Positions 34,471 through 43,860 of a DNA stretch of 64,000 nucleotides are shown in pieces. Every line of letters begins with the position of its first letter. The first letter of the stretch is position 1. The stretch is from contig NZ_NIUC01000003.1 in assembly GCF_002807035.1 (NCBI RefSeq), positions 186,001 to 250,000 of the forward strand, read 5' to 3'. The notes under the pieces were generated by a model. That model was not told the origin of the DNA, searched no databases, and saw only the letters and a program-made list of their open reading frames with translations. Both the position numbers and the translations under genes were made by a program. Source of the DNA: Algoriphagus formosus (GTDB lineage: Bacteria > Bacteroidota > Bacteroidia > Cytophagales > Cyclobacteriaceae).

Positions 34471-35553
34471 TTGAAAATACTCTTCCTACCCAAATATCCG
34501 AGAATGGGAGCAAGTAGTCGATTGAGGACCTACCAATACCTTCCTTTTTGGGAAAAGGCCGGTTATCAGGTCGAGATCAGCTCATTTTTTAATGAAGCCT
34601 ATTTAAAAAGGTTTTACCAGGGCAAGAAGCATCATCCTTTGAATGTGCTGGGATGCTACATCCGTAGATTTTGGATTTTGCTAGGTGCAGGAAAATACGA
34701 TCTGATCTGGATCGAAAAAGAGGCTTTTCCATTTCTTCCTTCCTATGCCGAGTGGCTTTTGGCGAAATTGGGGAAGGGCTATTTCGTAGATTATGATGAT
34801 GCGGTCTTTCATAATTATGATCAGCATTCTGGCTGGTTGGTGCGCACCTGGATGGGAGATAAGATTGATTGGGTGATGCGGAATGCCCGATTGGTTTTTG
34901 TTGGAAATGCCTATTTGAAGGAAAGGGCTTTGAAGGCAGGAGCCAAGGATGTTGTTTCCCTTCCTACGGTCATTGATCCTAGTCGCTACCGCATGAAGGC
35001 CTATGGGGAATCCTCCCAACGAGTGAAGGTAGGATGGATAGGTTCGCCCACCACATTGAAGTATCTTCTTTCCTTAAAGCCGGTATTTGAGAAGCTGCGA
35101 GAGCAATTGGATTTTGAGCTTTTGATAGTGAATGCCAAGCCCTTTGGGGAATTGGATTTGGCTTGTCCGGTCAGGATGATTCCATGGTCAGAGGAGACAG
35201 AGGTGGAGTCCATTTTATCCATGGATATTGGCCTGATGCCCTTGCCAGATGATAAATGGGAGCGTGGCAAATGCGCCTATAAGTTGATTCAATACATGGC
35301 TTGTGGGCTGCCTGTTGTGGCTTCTCCTGTAGGGATGAATGTGGAAGTGGTGGAGGATGGAGCGAATGGTTTTTTGGCCAGTTCCGAAGAAGAGTGGGTG
35401 GAGAGTCTTCGAAGATTGATTTCTGATGAAGAAATGCGCAGGGAATTTGGGGAGCAAGGATTTAAAATAGTTCAGGAGCGCTATACCTTACAACGGAATT
35501 TTGGATTGATTCAGGAAGAGTTGAAAAGCTTGTTCGATAAGGAATTGGATTAA
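34471..35553 (+). CDS. Family 4 glycosyltransferase-like protein
   Basis: 360 residues from TTG 34471. N-terminal KILFLPKYPRMGASSRLRTY, then YDLIWIEKEAFPFLP and VDYDDAVFHNY; C-terminal VGWIGSPTTLKYLLSLKPVF, DIGLMPLPDDKWERGKCAYK, YMACGLPVVASPVG and NGFLASSEEEW. This is the GT-B fold with the IEKE/DYDDA motifs of a GT4 subgroup common in Bacteroidota and archaeal glycan loci. It is the last gene before the 1.6-kb repeat block and is followed by a terminator-like hairpin at 35648. Confidence 0.8.
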   Translation: MKILFLPKYPRMGASSRLRTYQYLPFWEKAGYQVEISSFFNEAYLKRFYQGKKHHPLNVLGCYIRRFWILLGAGKYDLIWIEKEAFPFLPSYAEWLLAKLGKGYFVDYDDAVFHNYDQHSGWLVRTWMGDKIDWVMRNARLVFVGNAYLKERALKAGAKDVVSLPTVIDPSRYRMKAYGESSQRVKVGWIGSPTTLKYLLSLKPVFEKLREQLDFELLIVNAKPFGELDLACPVRMIPWSEETEVESILSMDIGLMPLPDDKWERGKCAYKLIQYMACGLPVVASPVGMNVEVVEDGANGFLASSEEEWVESLRRLISDEEMRREFGEQGFKIVQERYTLQRNFGLIQEELKSLFDKELD

Positions 35554-35647
35554 AAAGGGTTCACCTATATGGCGCAGGCCCGCCTGCCGGACGGGCAGGT
35601 CTCAGGACATACATGGCGCAAGTCTCCTGACTTGTGCCTAGAACAAG

Positions 35648-35670
35648 GCAGTCTCCAGACTGCTTTTTTT
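35648..35670 (+). terminator. Rho-independent terminator hairpin in repeat module
   Basis: GCAGTC-TCCA-GACTGC followed by seven T, 95 nt after the GT4 stop at 35553. The hairpin is part of a repeated module, so it travels with the element. Confidence 0.6.
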
Positions 35671-35812
35671 ATATCCGTCTCCGTCTTGCTGGGATCCTAT
35701 ATCCGTTTCCATATCAAAGATCAAGGCCCAGCGCTGGGATGGTGTTGTGTCTTTTTTACCCAGCATTTCGCTCATCGTTCCTCTTCGCTTATACTGGGCT
35801 AAAACATTTCAT

Positions 35813-35828
35813 GTCCGCCGCGGCGGAC
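35813..35828. repeat. GC palindrome GTCCGCCGCGGCGGAC (copy 1)
   Basis: Perfect 16-bp palindrome within 'catttc-at' and 'cggcacttcagcac' contexts. Other copies of the same module lack it, indicating insertion or loss as a unit. Confidence 0.7.
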
Positions 35829-36529
35829 CGGCACTTCAGCACTCATAACGATTCATTTTCGGAGGTTATAGTTTTTTGGGCGCGGTGGGTTGACGCAAAA
35901 GCGGGCCGGCGTCCGGCCTTGAGCGTGGAAGCCTGTCTGCCTCAGGCAGGCTTTTTTGCGTCGAAGGCTTTTGGCTACTTTTGGCCTTCAAAAGTAGTAA
36001 AGGGTAAAATTTCCTATAAAGCCATAAGGTTTTCATGCCCTTTAAAGTCTGTGATTTTTTGCTTTCCTCCTGCTGCTATCGAAGCCCCCGTTTCCACACT
36101 AAAGAACAATGCCTAGAACAATGTAGTCTCCTGACTGCTTTTTTTATATCCTTCTCCGTCTTGCTGGGATCCAATAAACGTTTTCAAACCAAAGATCAAA
36201 GCCCAGCGCTGGGAAAAGGGGTTGATTCGATTCCACGGGGTTAAAACCCCGGGCCTGCCTGCCGAAGGCATGGCTACCCATCTTTTACCCCTCTGGGGTT
36301 TTTATTCACTATAATTCTTGTTGTTCAGGATTTGCAATCCCGAACTCTTATCGTAGGACTTACAATCCGGATAGCTTTTCACGTTCCTTGCGCTGGCATC
36401 AACTTTTCGTTTCCATATCATAATCCTGCGCCAGCGCTGGGGAAAGGGGTTGATTTCATTACCTAGGGTTGCGTCCCCGATAATCTCGGGGCAGGCAGTT
36501 CCTCCTTACCCTAGGCTAAAACATTTCGT

Positions 36530-36545
36530 GTCCGCCGCGGCGGAC
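36530..36545. repeat. GC palindrome GTCCGCCGCGGCGGAC (copy 2)
   Basis: Identical to the copy at 35813 and in the same module context (aaaacatttcgt upstream, cggcacttcagcac downstream). Confidence 0.7.
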
Positions 36546-36740
36546 CGGCACTTCAGCACTCTTTATTCAAACACGCAATTATCTAAAATATTTCACCGAA
36601 CGAAGAGAGGTGTATTTCACAAAGTATATTTCGCGAAGCCTATTTCACCGACGGGGTATTTCTTATTAGTGAGAAAAAAATCATTGTCCTGTTTAGTATT
36701 ATGGATGGTTATAAATTAATCATTCAAAATTCAGCATTCG

Positions 36741-36816
36741 ACATTAAAAAAGTCAAGAAACAAGAAGACCGTTAAGGGAACGATTTCAGGTCAATTGAAA
36801 CAAAAACACCGTATTT
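36741..36816 (+). repeat. 76-bp direct repeat, left copy flanking the export cassette
   Basis: Runs from 'acattaaaaaagtc' to 'caccgtattt'. It differs from the copy at 46276-46351 at two positions only. A hairpin (ccgtt/aacgg in the right copy) lies in the centre. The two copies bracket the genes 37164-44589. Confidence 0.85.
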
Positions 36817-36860
36817 CGTATTTCGTCTCTGTTTTGCTGTGCCTTCAGCACTCTTTTTTT

Positions 36861-37032
36861 AACCGAACGAAGTGATATGTATCTTAAGAGGCGAAGCCGA
36901 CTATATATTTCTGAACGAAGTGAAGGGTATCTTTTTGAACTCAGCGAAGATTTTTTAAAAGATAGCTGCGCAGAAAAAGAAAGATATGGCTGCGCCAAGA
37001 AATAGTGGCCTATTTCACCGAATGTGTATTTC
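36861..37032 (+). repeat. 156-bp-type structured unit
   Basis: From 'accgaacgaagtga' through ggcgaagccgactatat, ctgaacgaagtgaag and gatatggctgcgccaag to 'tatttcaccgaa'. The GGCGAAGCC ... GGCTGCGCC segments can pair, so the unit can fold as a long hairpin. Other copies at 45207, 45878, 46033 and 50321-50810. Confidence 0.7.
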
Positions 37033-37163
37033 TTTTCCTTCTTTGAGGGAGATTTAAATCGTCTCCACAGACCATCATATAGAGAACCACAAAAATTACC
37101 CATTACTCAATAAAATGGTAAAAAAGGCTTTCCTTGGTATATTCGCGCTAAGCCAGATTAAAT

Positions 37164-38363
37164 TTGAAAAAAATCCTATACATCACCTGGGATTCTGACC
37201 GAACCAATTACTTAGAGTCACTCTTTTTCCCCATTTTCCAAGGGGTTCAAAAAAAGAGCGATTACAGGTTTACCGTATTTCAATTCTCCTGGGCAAAGGG
37301 ATCAGAGCTTAGTCGCTTGAGTAATTTGGGAGAAGATTTAGGGATCAAGTATATCCATCACCCGATCTCCAGAGAAAAAGGTCGAATGAGGGGGAGTTTG
37401 CATGCCCTGTGGCAAGGACGGCGCCTAATCAAAAGGATGATTGACAATGAGGGATATCAAGTGATTATGCCTCGAGCCACCATGCCTGCGATTTTGGTTA
37501 ATTCACTTTCTTCTTTCTTGAAGAAAAGGAATATCAAGATTGTATTCGAAGCAGATGGATTTCCTATTCAAGAGCGAATTGATTTTTCGGGTTTAAATCC
37601 GGATTCATTGCAGGCCAGATTTTTACTAAAGCAGGAAAAAAGAATGCTTTTGCTTGCTAATGCGGTGTTGACTCGCTCAAAAAAGGCTATTGATATTCAT
37701 GTCGATAGAATTGGTGAAGCACAAAGACCAAAATTTTATGCTGCTGCAAATGGTCGAAATCCTGATTTTTTCAAGTTTAGTAAAGAAAAAAGAAGTGAGA
37801 TACGAAAGTCACTCGGTCTGAGTGAGTCTGAAGTATGCTGGATTTATGTGGGTTCGCTTGGCCCGGCTTATGGAGAAGAGGATTTGATGAGCTTATTTGA
37901 TCTTGCTCAAAAGCGATTTGGAAATTTGCACCTTTTGGTCCTTCCCAATGATTTGGATTATGCTAAAGAGAATTTGAGAACAGAGTTTTCCGATCGTGTC
38001 CATATTCTAAATGTCCCTTTTAAAGAAATCCCTTCCTATTTATCAGCAGCTGATATTGGTTTGAATTTTCGTAAGAATGCGGCTAGTTTGTCGGGACTTT
38101 TCCCAATCAAGCTAGGCGAATACCTGCTCTGTGGTTTGCCTATTTTGGGTAGTCTGAATATGGGTGATGCCGAATCAATACTAGGAGATCAATCTTTTGT
38201 TCTCAACTTGGATTTGGATAGCGTAGAGGATTGGGAAGGAAGATTAGAAAGACTACCTTCCTTATTACAGGAAGATCGATTGGCTATTCGGGGTTTTGCT
38301 CTCGAACACTTTTCCTTGGATAGCAGTGTCAATACCTATTTGGAGGCTTTGAATTCGTTGTAA
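37164..38363 (+). CDS. Family 4 glycosyltransferase-like protein
   Basis: 399 residues from TTG 37164. N-terminal KKILYITWDSDRTNYLESLF, IMPRATMPAILVNSL; middle FEADGFPIQER; C-terminal WIYVGSLGPAYGEEDLMSLF, LLVLPNDLDYAK, AADIGLNFRKNAAS, GLFPIKLGEYLLCGLPILGS. The last block is the GT-B donor site with the (P)xKLGEYLxxGLP motif. It opens the second half of the locus after the long repeat block and is followed by a gene 4 nt away. Start codon and family are reasonably clear; the sugar is unknown. Confidence 0.75.
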   Translation: MKKILYITWDSDRTNYLESLFFPIFQGVQKKSDYRFTVFQFSWAKGSELSRLSNLGEDLGIKYIHHPISREKGRMRGSLHALWQGRRLIKRMIDNEGYQVIMPRATMPAILVNSLSSFLKKRNIKIVFEADGFPIQERIDFSGLNPDSLQARFLLKQEKRMLLLANAVLTRSKKAIDIHVDRIGEAQRPKFYAAANGRNPDFFKFSKEKRSEIRKSLGLSESEVCWIYVGSLGPAYGEEDLMSLFDLAQKRFGNLHLLVLPNDLDYAKENLRTEFSDRVHILNVPFKEIPSYLSAADIGLNFRKNAASLSGLFPIKLGEYLLCGLPILGSLNMGDAESILGDQSFVLNLDLDSVEDWEGRLERLPSLLQEDRLAIRGFALEHFSLDSSVNTYLEALNSL

Positions 38364-38367
38364 AGAA

Positions 38368-39525
38368 ATGAGGACGGCAGATTTTCTTTGTTGGGCGATA
38401 CTTATCCTTTTTTGGGTCTTTTATTTTTGGAATTGGTCAAAAAAAGAAAAGAATTGGATCATCGGATTGGGGATGTTTCTTTTCCACTTCAGCATGACAT
38501 TCCTTGCTTTTCAATACCTCAAAGAGGTAGGAGGGGATTCCACGGTATATTGGAGGGTAGCCAATTTCCCCGAAGAGAATTGGGGAGAGTGGATTTATGT
38601 CTTACCCTATTCGGCTGGATATTTTATATGGGCTGTTCGGCCTTTTGCATATTATCTTGGGCTTTCCTATCTCTCCGGAACCTTGATTTTCAGTAGTTTG
38701 GGGATGATGGGTTTTTTGTGGTTGTATCAATGGATATCCTCTTACACCATAAAATTTGAAAAGGCTCAATTCCCTATTTCAGTGCTTTTTATTTTGGTTT
38801 TATTTCTTCCAAATGCCCATTTTTGGACGAGCTTGGTTGGAAAGGAGTCCTTATTGTTTTTTTTGACAGTCTTGGCCTTGAAACTAGCCTTTGATAAAAA
38901 GTTTGGACTTATGGCAATTCCTTTGGTATTGTGCATATTGATCCGACCGGTATTTGGATTGATTTTTCTTGCAGTCTTGAGTGTTTTTCTTTTTCAATAT
39001 GTCAGGTGGTCTTTACTTCAAAAACTAATCTTGGGGATATTGATAGGTTTTCTGACCTTGATTGCCATCAATTTTATAGTAGTGTATGTGGATGATTTTG
39101 AGTGGAATCTACAGATCTTCGAAAACTACGCTCAATTTCAATATTCACGATTCAATGCCTCTGATGCCTATACCAAAATTCCTATGGAAAATTATAGCTG
39201 GCCACTTCGAGTATTTTCAGTAGCCTATCGGCCTTTGATATTTGAATTCAGTGAAGGGTTTTGGATGCTGTTTCTCCAGATTGAAAATACTATTTTACTT
39301 TTACTTAGCTTAGGGATCCCAATTACACTTTACCGTCACCCCCGATTGATACCGTATTTCCTTCTAATCTCCCTGTTCTTATTATCCATTGCTGTTTCTA
39401 CCAATGTTTTTGGAGCTTTTGTCAGGCTAAAAAGCCTGGTGACACCCTTCCTGGCTTTGATGGGTGGATGGGGCTGGATGATTCTCCATTCAAATATCCG
39501 GTCAATTTCAAGGAGAGATTCATAA
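38368..39525 (+). CDS. Multi-spanning membrane protein, polymerase candidate (family member 2)
   Basis: 385 residues, about ten membrane segments. Motifs in the same order and nearly the same positions as in the protein at 32594: GGDSxxYW (55-62), GLSYLSG (98-104), HFW (151-153), GKE (158-160), RP (193-194), NYSWPLRVF and AYRPLIF. It lies two genes upstream of the Wza/Wzc pair, the usual neighbourhood of a Wzy polymerase, so a role in polymerising or ligating the glycan is plausible. The family is not recognised and no catalytic residue can be named with confidence. Confidence 0.6.
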   Translation: MRTADFLCWAILILFWVFYFWNWSKKEKNWIIGLGMFLFHFSMTFLAFQYLKEVGGDSTVYWRVANFPEENWGEWIYVLPYSAGYFIWAVRPFAYYLGLSYLSGTLIFSSLGMMGFLWLYQWISSYTIKFEKAQFPISVLFILVLFLPNAHFWTSLVGKESLLFFLTVLALKLAFDKKFGLMAIPLVLCILIRPVFGLIFLAVLSVFLFQYVRWSLLQKLILGILIGFLTLIAINFIVVYVDDFEWNLQIFENYAQFQYSRFNASDAYTKIPMENYSWPLRVFSVAYRPLIFEFSEGFWMLFLQIENTILLLLSLGIPITLYRHPRLIPYFLLISLFLLSIAVSTNVFGAFVRLKSLVTPFLALMGGWGWMILHSNIRSISRRDS

Positions 39526-39544
39526 TTTTGGGTTTATTTACACA

Positions 39545-40513
39545 GTGGAGAAATCACAATTAATCATATCACTCGATTTCGAACTTCATTGGGGACGTTT
39601 TGATAAGTATTCTTTAGATGCCAATCGGGCATACTATACCAATACTCGTGAAATAGTCCCAAGGGTATTGGATTTATTCTCCAATTATAAGATTCAGGCT
39701 ACTTGGGCGACCGTAGGAATGCTCATGTGCGAAAACCGTGAGGAATGGGAGTTTTATAAGCCTTCTTTGCTTCCTTCATTTGAAGAATCTAAATTTTCGG
39801 CTTACAGTTGGATGGCCATGCAGGAGGATGTTTGGGAGGCTGGCCTCTTTGCGCCCGATTTGGTAAAAGAGATCATTCAGAGGCCAGGACAGGAACTAGG
39901 GAGTCACTCCTATGCACATTACTATAGCTTGGAAGAGGGGCAAAGCCTGTCTCAATGGTCTGAAGACCTAAAAGCGGCCAAGCGAATAGCATTAGAGAAA
40001 TTTGGGGTCGATTTGGAGTCTCTTGTATTTCCAAGAAACCAATATTCAGAGGCTGTAATCAATGTAGCAAGGGAAGCTGGTTTTCATATCTTTCGGACTA
40101 ATCCCGGGGATTGGTTTTGGAAGGATGTAGAAGAAGAAAATTTGATCAAAAAAATCTTTCGCACGGGGGATACTTTATTTCCTTTAGGATTGAAAACATC
40201 TTATTCATTTCCAGGGAAAAATGATCCTAAATTTCTCCCCGCTTCAAGAATTCTGCGACCTTATCGAGCCGGATCTATTTTCAATCAACGGAGAATAAGC
40301 AGAATAAAGGAGGAGATGACTAATGCAATTAAACACAAAAAAATATATCATTTATGGTGGCATCCTCACAATTTTGGGCAATATCCCGAAGAAAACCTGA
40401 GGATTTTAGAGGGCCTTTTGGCATGGGTTAAATCGAAGGTAGAAGAGGGGGAACTTGAATCTGAATCGATGCAAAGCTTCTTTCAGAAACGTAAAGTCTT
40501 CGAAAAGGCTTAA
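39545..40513 (+). CDS. Polysaccharide deacetylase-like protein (NodB homology, CE4 type)
   Basis: 322 residues, GTG start. NodB signatures: LIISLDFELHWG with Asp11, TWATVGML, GSHSYAHY with the metal-binding H-x3-H at 121/125, VFPRNQY (motif 3) and WWHPHNFG near residue 267. No signal peptide or membrane segment is seen, so it would act in the cytoplasm or peripherally unless secreted otherwise. The family removes N- or O-acetyl groups from glycans; its location before the export genes suggests modification of the cluster's product. The WHPHN motif supports a deacetylase fold. Confidence 0.8.
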   Translation: MEKSQLIISLDFELHWGRFDKYSLDANRAYYTNTREIVPRVLDLFSNYKIQATWATVGMLMCENREEWEFYKPSLLPSFEESKFSAYSWMAMQEDVWEAGLFAPDLVKEIIQRPGQELGSHSYAHYYSLEEGQSLSQWSEDLKAAKRIALEKFGVDLESLVFPRNQYSEAVINVAREAGFHIFRTNPGDWFWKDVEEENLIKKIFRTGDTLFPLGLKTSYSFPGKNDPKFLPASRILRPYRAGSIFNQRRISRIKEEMTNAIKHKKIYHLWWHPHNFGQYPEENLRILEGLLAWVKSKVEEGELESESMQSFFQKRKVFEKA

Positions 40514-40573
40514 GAGGAGAGTAATATTTTTCCTCTAAATAGATGATATTTCGTAAACATTCACCAGATAAAA

Positions 40574-41404
40574 ATGAAGAAAAAATTTTCTGTCTTAGGT
40601 CTTCAGGTTATGTTGGGTTTACTCCTTCTTTCTTCCTGTATATCTAATAAAAGAATAACCTATCTGCAGAATTTACCCGGAAATCCAGAAATAGGGTTGG
40701 ATGAGTTTATTCCATTTGCAGATGTAGAATATGAATACATCCTTCAGCCATTTGATATTGTAAGTATAGACTTTGCCTCCAGTGATGAGGAGTTAGTCAA
40801 GGCATTCGAATATCAAGGTTCCCGAGCCATGCGTGGAGGTGGCGGCGGTGGAGGTGGCGGTGCCTCTGATATATTCTATTTCACCGGGTACTCTATCGAT
40901 AAGAATGGCGAAATCGAATTGCCTCAATTAGGGAAAGTACAAATTGCCGGCTTGACAGAAGAGGTTGCCCAAAAGAAAGTTCAGGAGGCAATCAATTCCT
41001 ATTTCAAGGAGCAGGTTTTTGTGAAATTGAGGATAGGAGGGATCCGTTTTACTGCATTAGGGGAGTTTTCCAATTCCGGAACTCAAATCATTTTAAAGAA
41101 CAGGGCAACTATATTTGATGCTTTGGCGGTAGCCGGTGAGTCAAATATTCTGGCTAAGAAAAACAAAATGTTTTTGATTCGACAATATGATGGAGGTATG
41201 AAAATTCATCAGGTGAACTTAAACGACCGGCAGTTGCTTACTTCCGAGTATTTTTTCATTCAGCCAAATGATATTCTGTATTTAGAACCAATGAAAATCA
41301 GACAGTTCGGTAATGCAGATAACCTATCAGCTTCTTTGGGATTGATAATTTCAGTTGCTTCTTCTATTTTGTTGATCATTGCATTGGCTACGAGTAATAT
41401 ATGA
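40574..41404 (+). CDS. wza: Outer-membrane polysaccharide export lipoprotein (Wza-like)
   Basis: 276 residues. A lipoprotein signal peptide ends in LLLLSSC with the lipidated Cys22. The Poly_export domain covers about 50-150 (YILQPFDIVSID, then YSIDKNGEIELPQLGKVQIA) and a SLBB-like domain follows (FTALGEFSNSGTQIIL, ATIFDALAVAGE). A hydrophobic helix closes the protein (253-272). Residues 88-96 are nine consecutive glycines, a linker not expected in this family. Expected role: the outer-membrane channel for polysaccharide, working with the Wzc-like protein whose gene overlaps it by 4 nt. Confidence 0.85.
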   Translation: MKKKFSVLGLQVMLGLLLLSSCISNKRITYLQNLPGNPEIGLDEFIPFADVEYEYILQPFDIVSIDFASSDEELVKAFEYQGSRAMRGGGGGGGGGASDIFYFTGYSIDKNGEIELPQLGKVQIAGLTEEVAQKKVQEAINSYFKEQVFVKLRIGGIRFTALGEFSNSGTQIILKNRATIFDALAVAGESNILAKKNKMFLIRQYDGGMKIHQVNLNDRQLLTSEYFFIQPNDILYLEPMKIRQFGNADNLSASLGLIISVASSILLIIALATSNI

Positions 41405-43857
41405 TTGAGGGGGATAAAATAGATATTTCAAAGTTTCAGGAAGATGTCAAACCCATTGACATCAAGTACTACCTGATTAAATACTCGAGGTATTGGCCAC
41501 TCTATGTGACCTTTATTTTTATTGGGATTATTGTTGTATTTCTATTTCATCGCTATTCGGTAGAAGAATATGAGGTGCAAGGAAGCATTCTTATCAAATC
41601 CAACTCATCTCCTGAAAATCGGATATTGGACCGCTCTAACATTTTCTCAGGAATCAATAATCTGGAAAATGATATCCTTTTACTTACTTCTAAAAACCTG
41701 GCTAGTGAGGCTTTGAAAAAGCTACATTTCGATGTGACTTATTATGCTTCGACTAATATCAAGGAGATCGAGTTGTATGATAAATCCCCAATTCGAGTAG
41801 AGCGGGATCCCGCTTTTCCGCAGATGGAAATGGGGGAAATTACCCTGACCTACCTAGGGGGAGAGAAATTCACCCTTTCTCGGGAAGAGTCAGGCTTTTT
41901 TGACTTTCTCAAAGCTAAGGCTGATGGCCCCGTCGATGAAGCGATTTTAAATAAGACCTTTCAATTTGGAGATACCATTGTTTCGGGTGAGAGCCGCTTC
42001 GTGGTAAACAAACTGAAGTCCATGCGAGAAGGTGAGCAATTGTCCTTCGTTTTGCATAATCCTATTCAGGTAATCGATGATTACAGCAGAAGTATTTCAG
42101 TCCGCCCCATCAATAGCTATGGTACAGTTCTTCAGGTAAGCATGGTGACCAAGGTGGTTGAGAAGGGAAGAGACTATGTGAATGCCTTGATGGATTCCTA
42201 TATCATCTACAACTTGAAGGAAAAAAATCAAATGACAGAGAATACTCTGACTTTCTTGGAGGAGCAACTTCAAGTGGTAGAGGACTCTTTAAAATTTGTA
42301 GAGCAGAAAATGCTCAATTTTAAAGTCAACAATAAGTTGATGGATATCAACTCTGAATTCGGTGGGGTTTTGGGTAGTATCCAAAGTCTTGAAGAGCAAA
42401 TTCAACAAATTGACTTTGAACTTCAGTACTATGAATCGCTTCAGCGTTATTTAGAAGAGAAAGGGAAGGATTATTCTGATATTTTGGCTCCTTCACTGGT
42501 AGGTATATCAGATGGCTTATTGAATGGGCTTGTATCTCGCTTGATTGAAGTTTCGCTGGATCGTAGAAAAATGCTGGCAGTGGTAAATGAGAATCATCCG
42601 AATGTGAGGGAGTTGGATGAGCAAATCACCAAGCTTCGGGAGAATATTTTTGAAAATATTGACAACCTGGTAGTGAATACTCAAAACAGGAAGTCCCGAG
42701 CGATGGAGATGCTCAACGAGGAGGATAATGAGTTTTCCAGACTACCACAGGCTGAGTCGGAGTATATGGCACTAAATCGGGAGTTTAAGCTTCGCGAAAA
42801 TCTTTACAACTACCTTCTGGAAAAACGAGCCGAGGCGGGAATTGCCAGGGCTTCTAATATCTCAGATAATTCTGTCTTGGATTATGCCAGAAGAGGAAGC
42901 TTGATTTTTCCTAAAAAGTCTCAAAACTACGGGATCGCAGTAGGACTTGGTTTTTTCATTCCTTTGGCGGTCCTCCTTCTTTATCATTACTTAAATAATA
43001 AGATCGTCGATCAGGTTCAACTCAAAAATGTTCTTCGAATACCATTATTGGGAACCATTGGTTACAGTACCAAGGATACAAACTTGTTAGTAGCAGAACA
43101 CCCCAAGTCGATGGTGTCGGAGTCTTTCAGATCTTTAAGGTCTGCTCTTTTTTACATAGCCAGTGAGAAAAAGTGTAAAAAGATTTTGGTTACATCTTCT
43201 GTATCAGGAGAGGGTAAGACTTTTGTGAGTTTGAATTTGGCATCAGCAATTGCGCTTTCTGGTAAAAAGACCTGTTTGGTTGGATTAGATTTAAGAAGAC
43301 CTAAGCTTTCAGAATATGTTGGAATTTCCAATCAAACGGGATTGACGAATTATCTGGTAGGTAAAGCAGAGCGTGATGAAATTGTCATAAAAACTAAGTA
43401 TGATAATTTTTACATAGTTCCTTCCGGCCCGGTTCCTCCTAACCCTGCAGAGCTTTTGTTGAAGGATAAAATGCAATCCTTTATTGAAAGCCTTGATGAT
43501 GATTTTGAGGTTGTGGTGATGGATACTCCTCCAGTTGGTCTCGTATCTGAGACTATGGACTTGATGCGATTTTCAGACATAAACTTATATATAGTCCGAC
43601 AGGATTATACCCACAGAAGGTATTTGCTGATGATCAATGATCTCTATGCGAATGATCAAGTAGATAATATCTACGCGGTATTTAATGGTCTAAAAGCCGG
43701 TGTTGATGTATATGACTTTGGTGGCTATAATTATGGCTATGGCTATAATTATTCTTACATGAGAAAGAATGAATACACTGGTAATTACTACGATCAGGAA
43801 GATCGTAAAAAGCCTTCAGAATGGTTAAGTAAATTGCTAAGTAAGTTTAGAGTTTAA
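41401..43857 (+). CDS. wzc: Polysaccharide co-polymerase with tyrosine autokinase domain (Wzc-like)
   Basis: 818 residues. First membrane helix near 31-50, a Wzz-type periplasmic domain with long coiled coil (about 280-480), second helix near 515-535, then the bacterial tyrosine kinase: Walker A SSVSGEGKTFVSLN near 598-611, Walker A' GLDLRRPKL near 626-634, Walker B VVMDTPPVG near 700. The tail is tyrosine-rich (YNYGYGYNYSY, 780-800), the autophosphorylation cluster. It controls polymer length and export together with the Wza-like lipoprotein. ATG overlaps the preceding stop. Full length for the family. Confidence 0.9.
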   Translation: MIEGDKIDISKFQEDVKPIDIKYYLIKYSRYWPLYVTFIFIGIIVVFLFHRYSVEEYEVQGSILIKSNSSPENRILDRSNIFSGINNLENDILLLTSKNLASEALKKLHFDVTYYASTNIKEIELYDKSPIRVERDPAFPQMEMGEITLTYLGGEKFTLSREESGFFDFLKAKADGPVDEAILNKTFQFGDTIVSGESRFVVNKLKSMREGEQLSFVLHNPIQVIDDYSRSISVRPINSYGTVLQVSMVTKVVEKGRDYVNALMDSYIIYNLKEKNQMTENTLTFLEEQLQVVEDSLKFVEQKMLNFKVNNKLMDINSEFGGVLGSIQSLEEQIQQIDFELQYYESLQRYLEEKGKDYSDILAPSLVGISDGLLNGLVSRLIEVSLDRRKMLAVVNENHPNVRELDEQITKLRENIFENIDNLVVNTQNRKSRAMEMLNEEDNEFSRLPQAESEYMALNREFKLRENLYNYLLEKRAEAGIARASNISDNSVLDYARRGSLIFPKKSQNYGIAVGLGFFIPLAVLLLYHYLNNKIVDQVQLKNVLRIPLLGTIGYSTKDTNLLVAEHPKSMVSESFRSLRSALFYIASEKKCKKILVTSSVSGEGKTFVSLNLASAIALSGKKTCLVGLDLRRPKLSEYVGISNQTGLTNYLVGKAERDEIVIKTKYDNFYIVPSGPVPPNPAELLLKDKMQSFIESLDDDFEVVVMDTPPVGLVSETMDLMRFSDINLYIVRQDYTHRRYLLMINDLYANDQVDNIYAVFNGLKAGVDVYDFGGYNYGYGYNYSYMRKNEYTGNYYDQEDRKKPSEWLSKLLSKFRV

Positions 43858-43860
43858 ATA

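Larger units (their letters stand above)
35554..37163 (+). repeat. 1.6-kb block of GC-rich modules, terminator hairpins and 156-bp-type units
   Basis: No credible gene; several open frames are translated repeat. The left part has modules of the form ggcgcaagtc-TCNN-gacttgtgcc, then gcagtc-TCCT-gactgc-T7, then 'cagcgctggg' and a GTCCGCCGCGGCGGAC palindrome. Copies lie near 35613-35840, 36121-36240 and 36430-36560. Nested GC palindromes (cccgcctgccggacgggcag) interrupt them. The right part holds a degenerate 156-type unit (36590-36673), a 76-bp segment repeated at 46276, and a full 156-type unit at 36861-37032. Confidence 0.75.

Noticed and set aside
35569..36719. Several short open frames in the repeat block
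   Set aside because: They share the same translated repeat words as frames at 44531-45356 and 45606-45791; no independent protein-like features.
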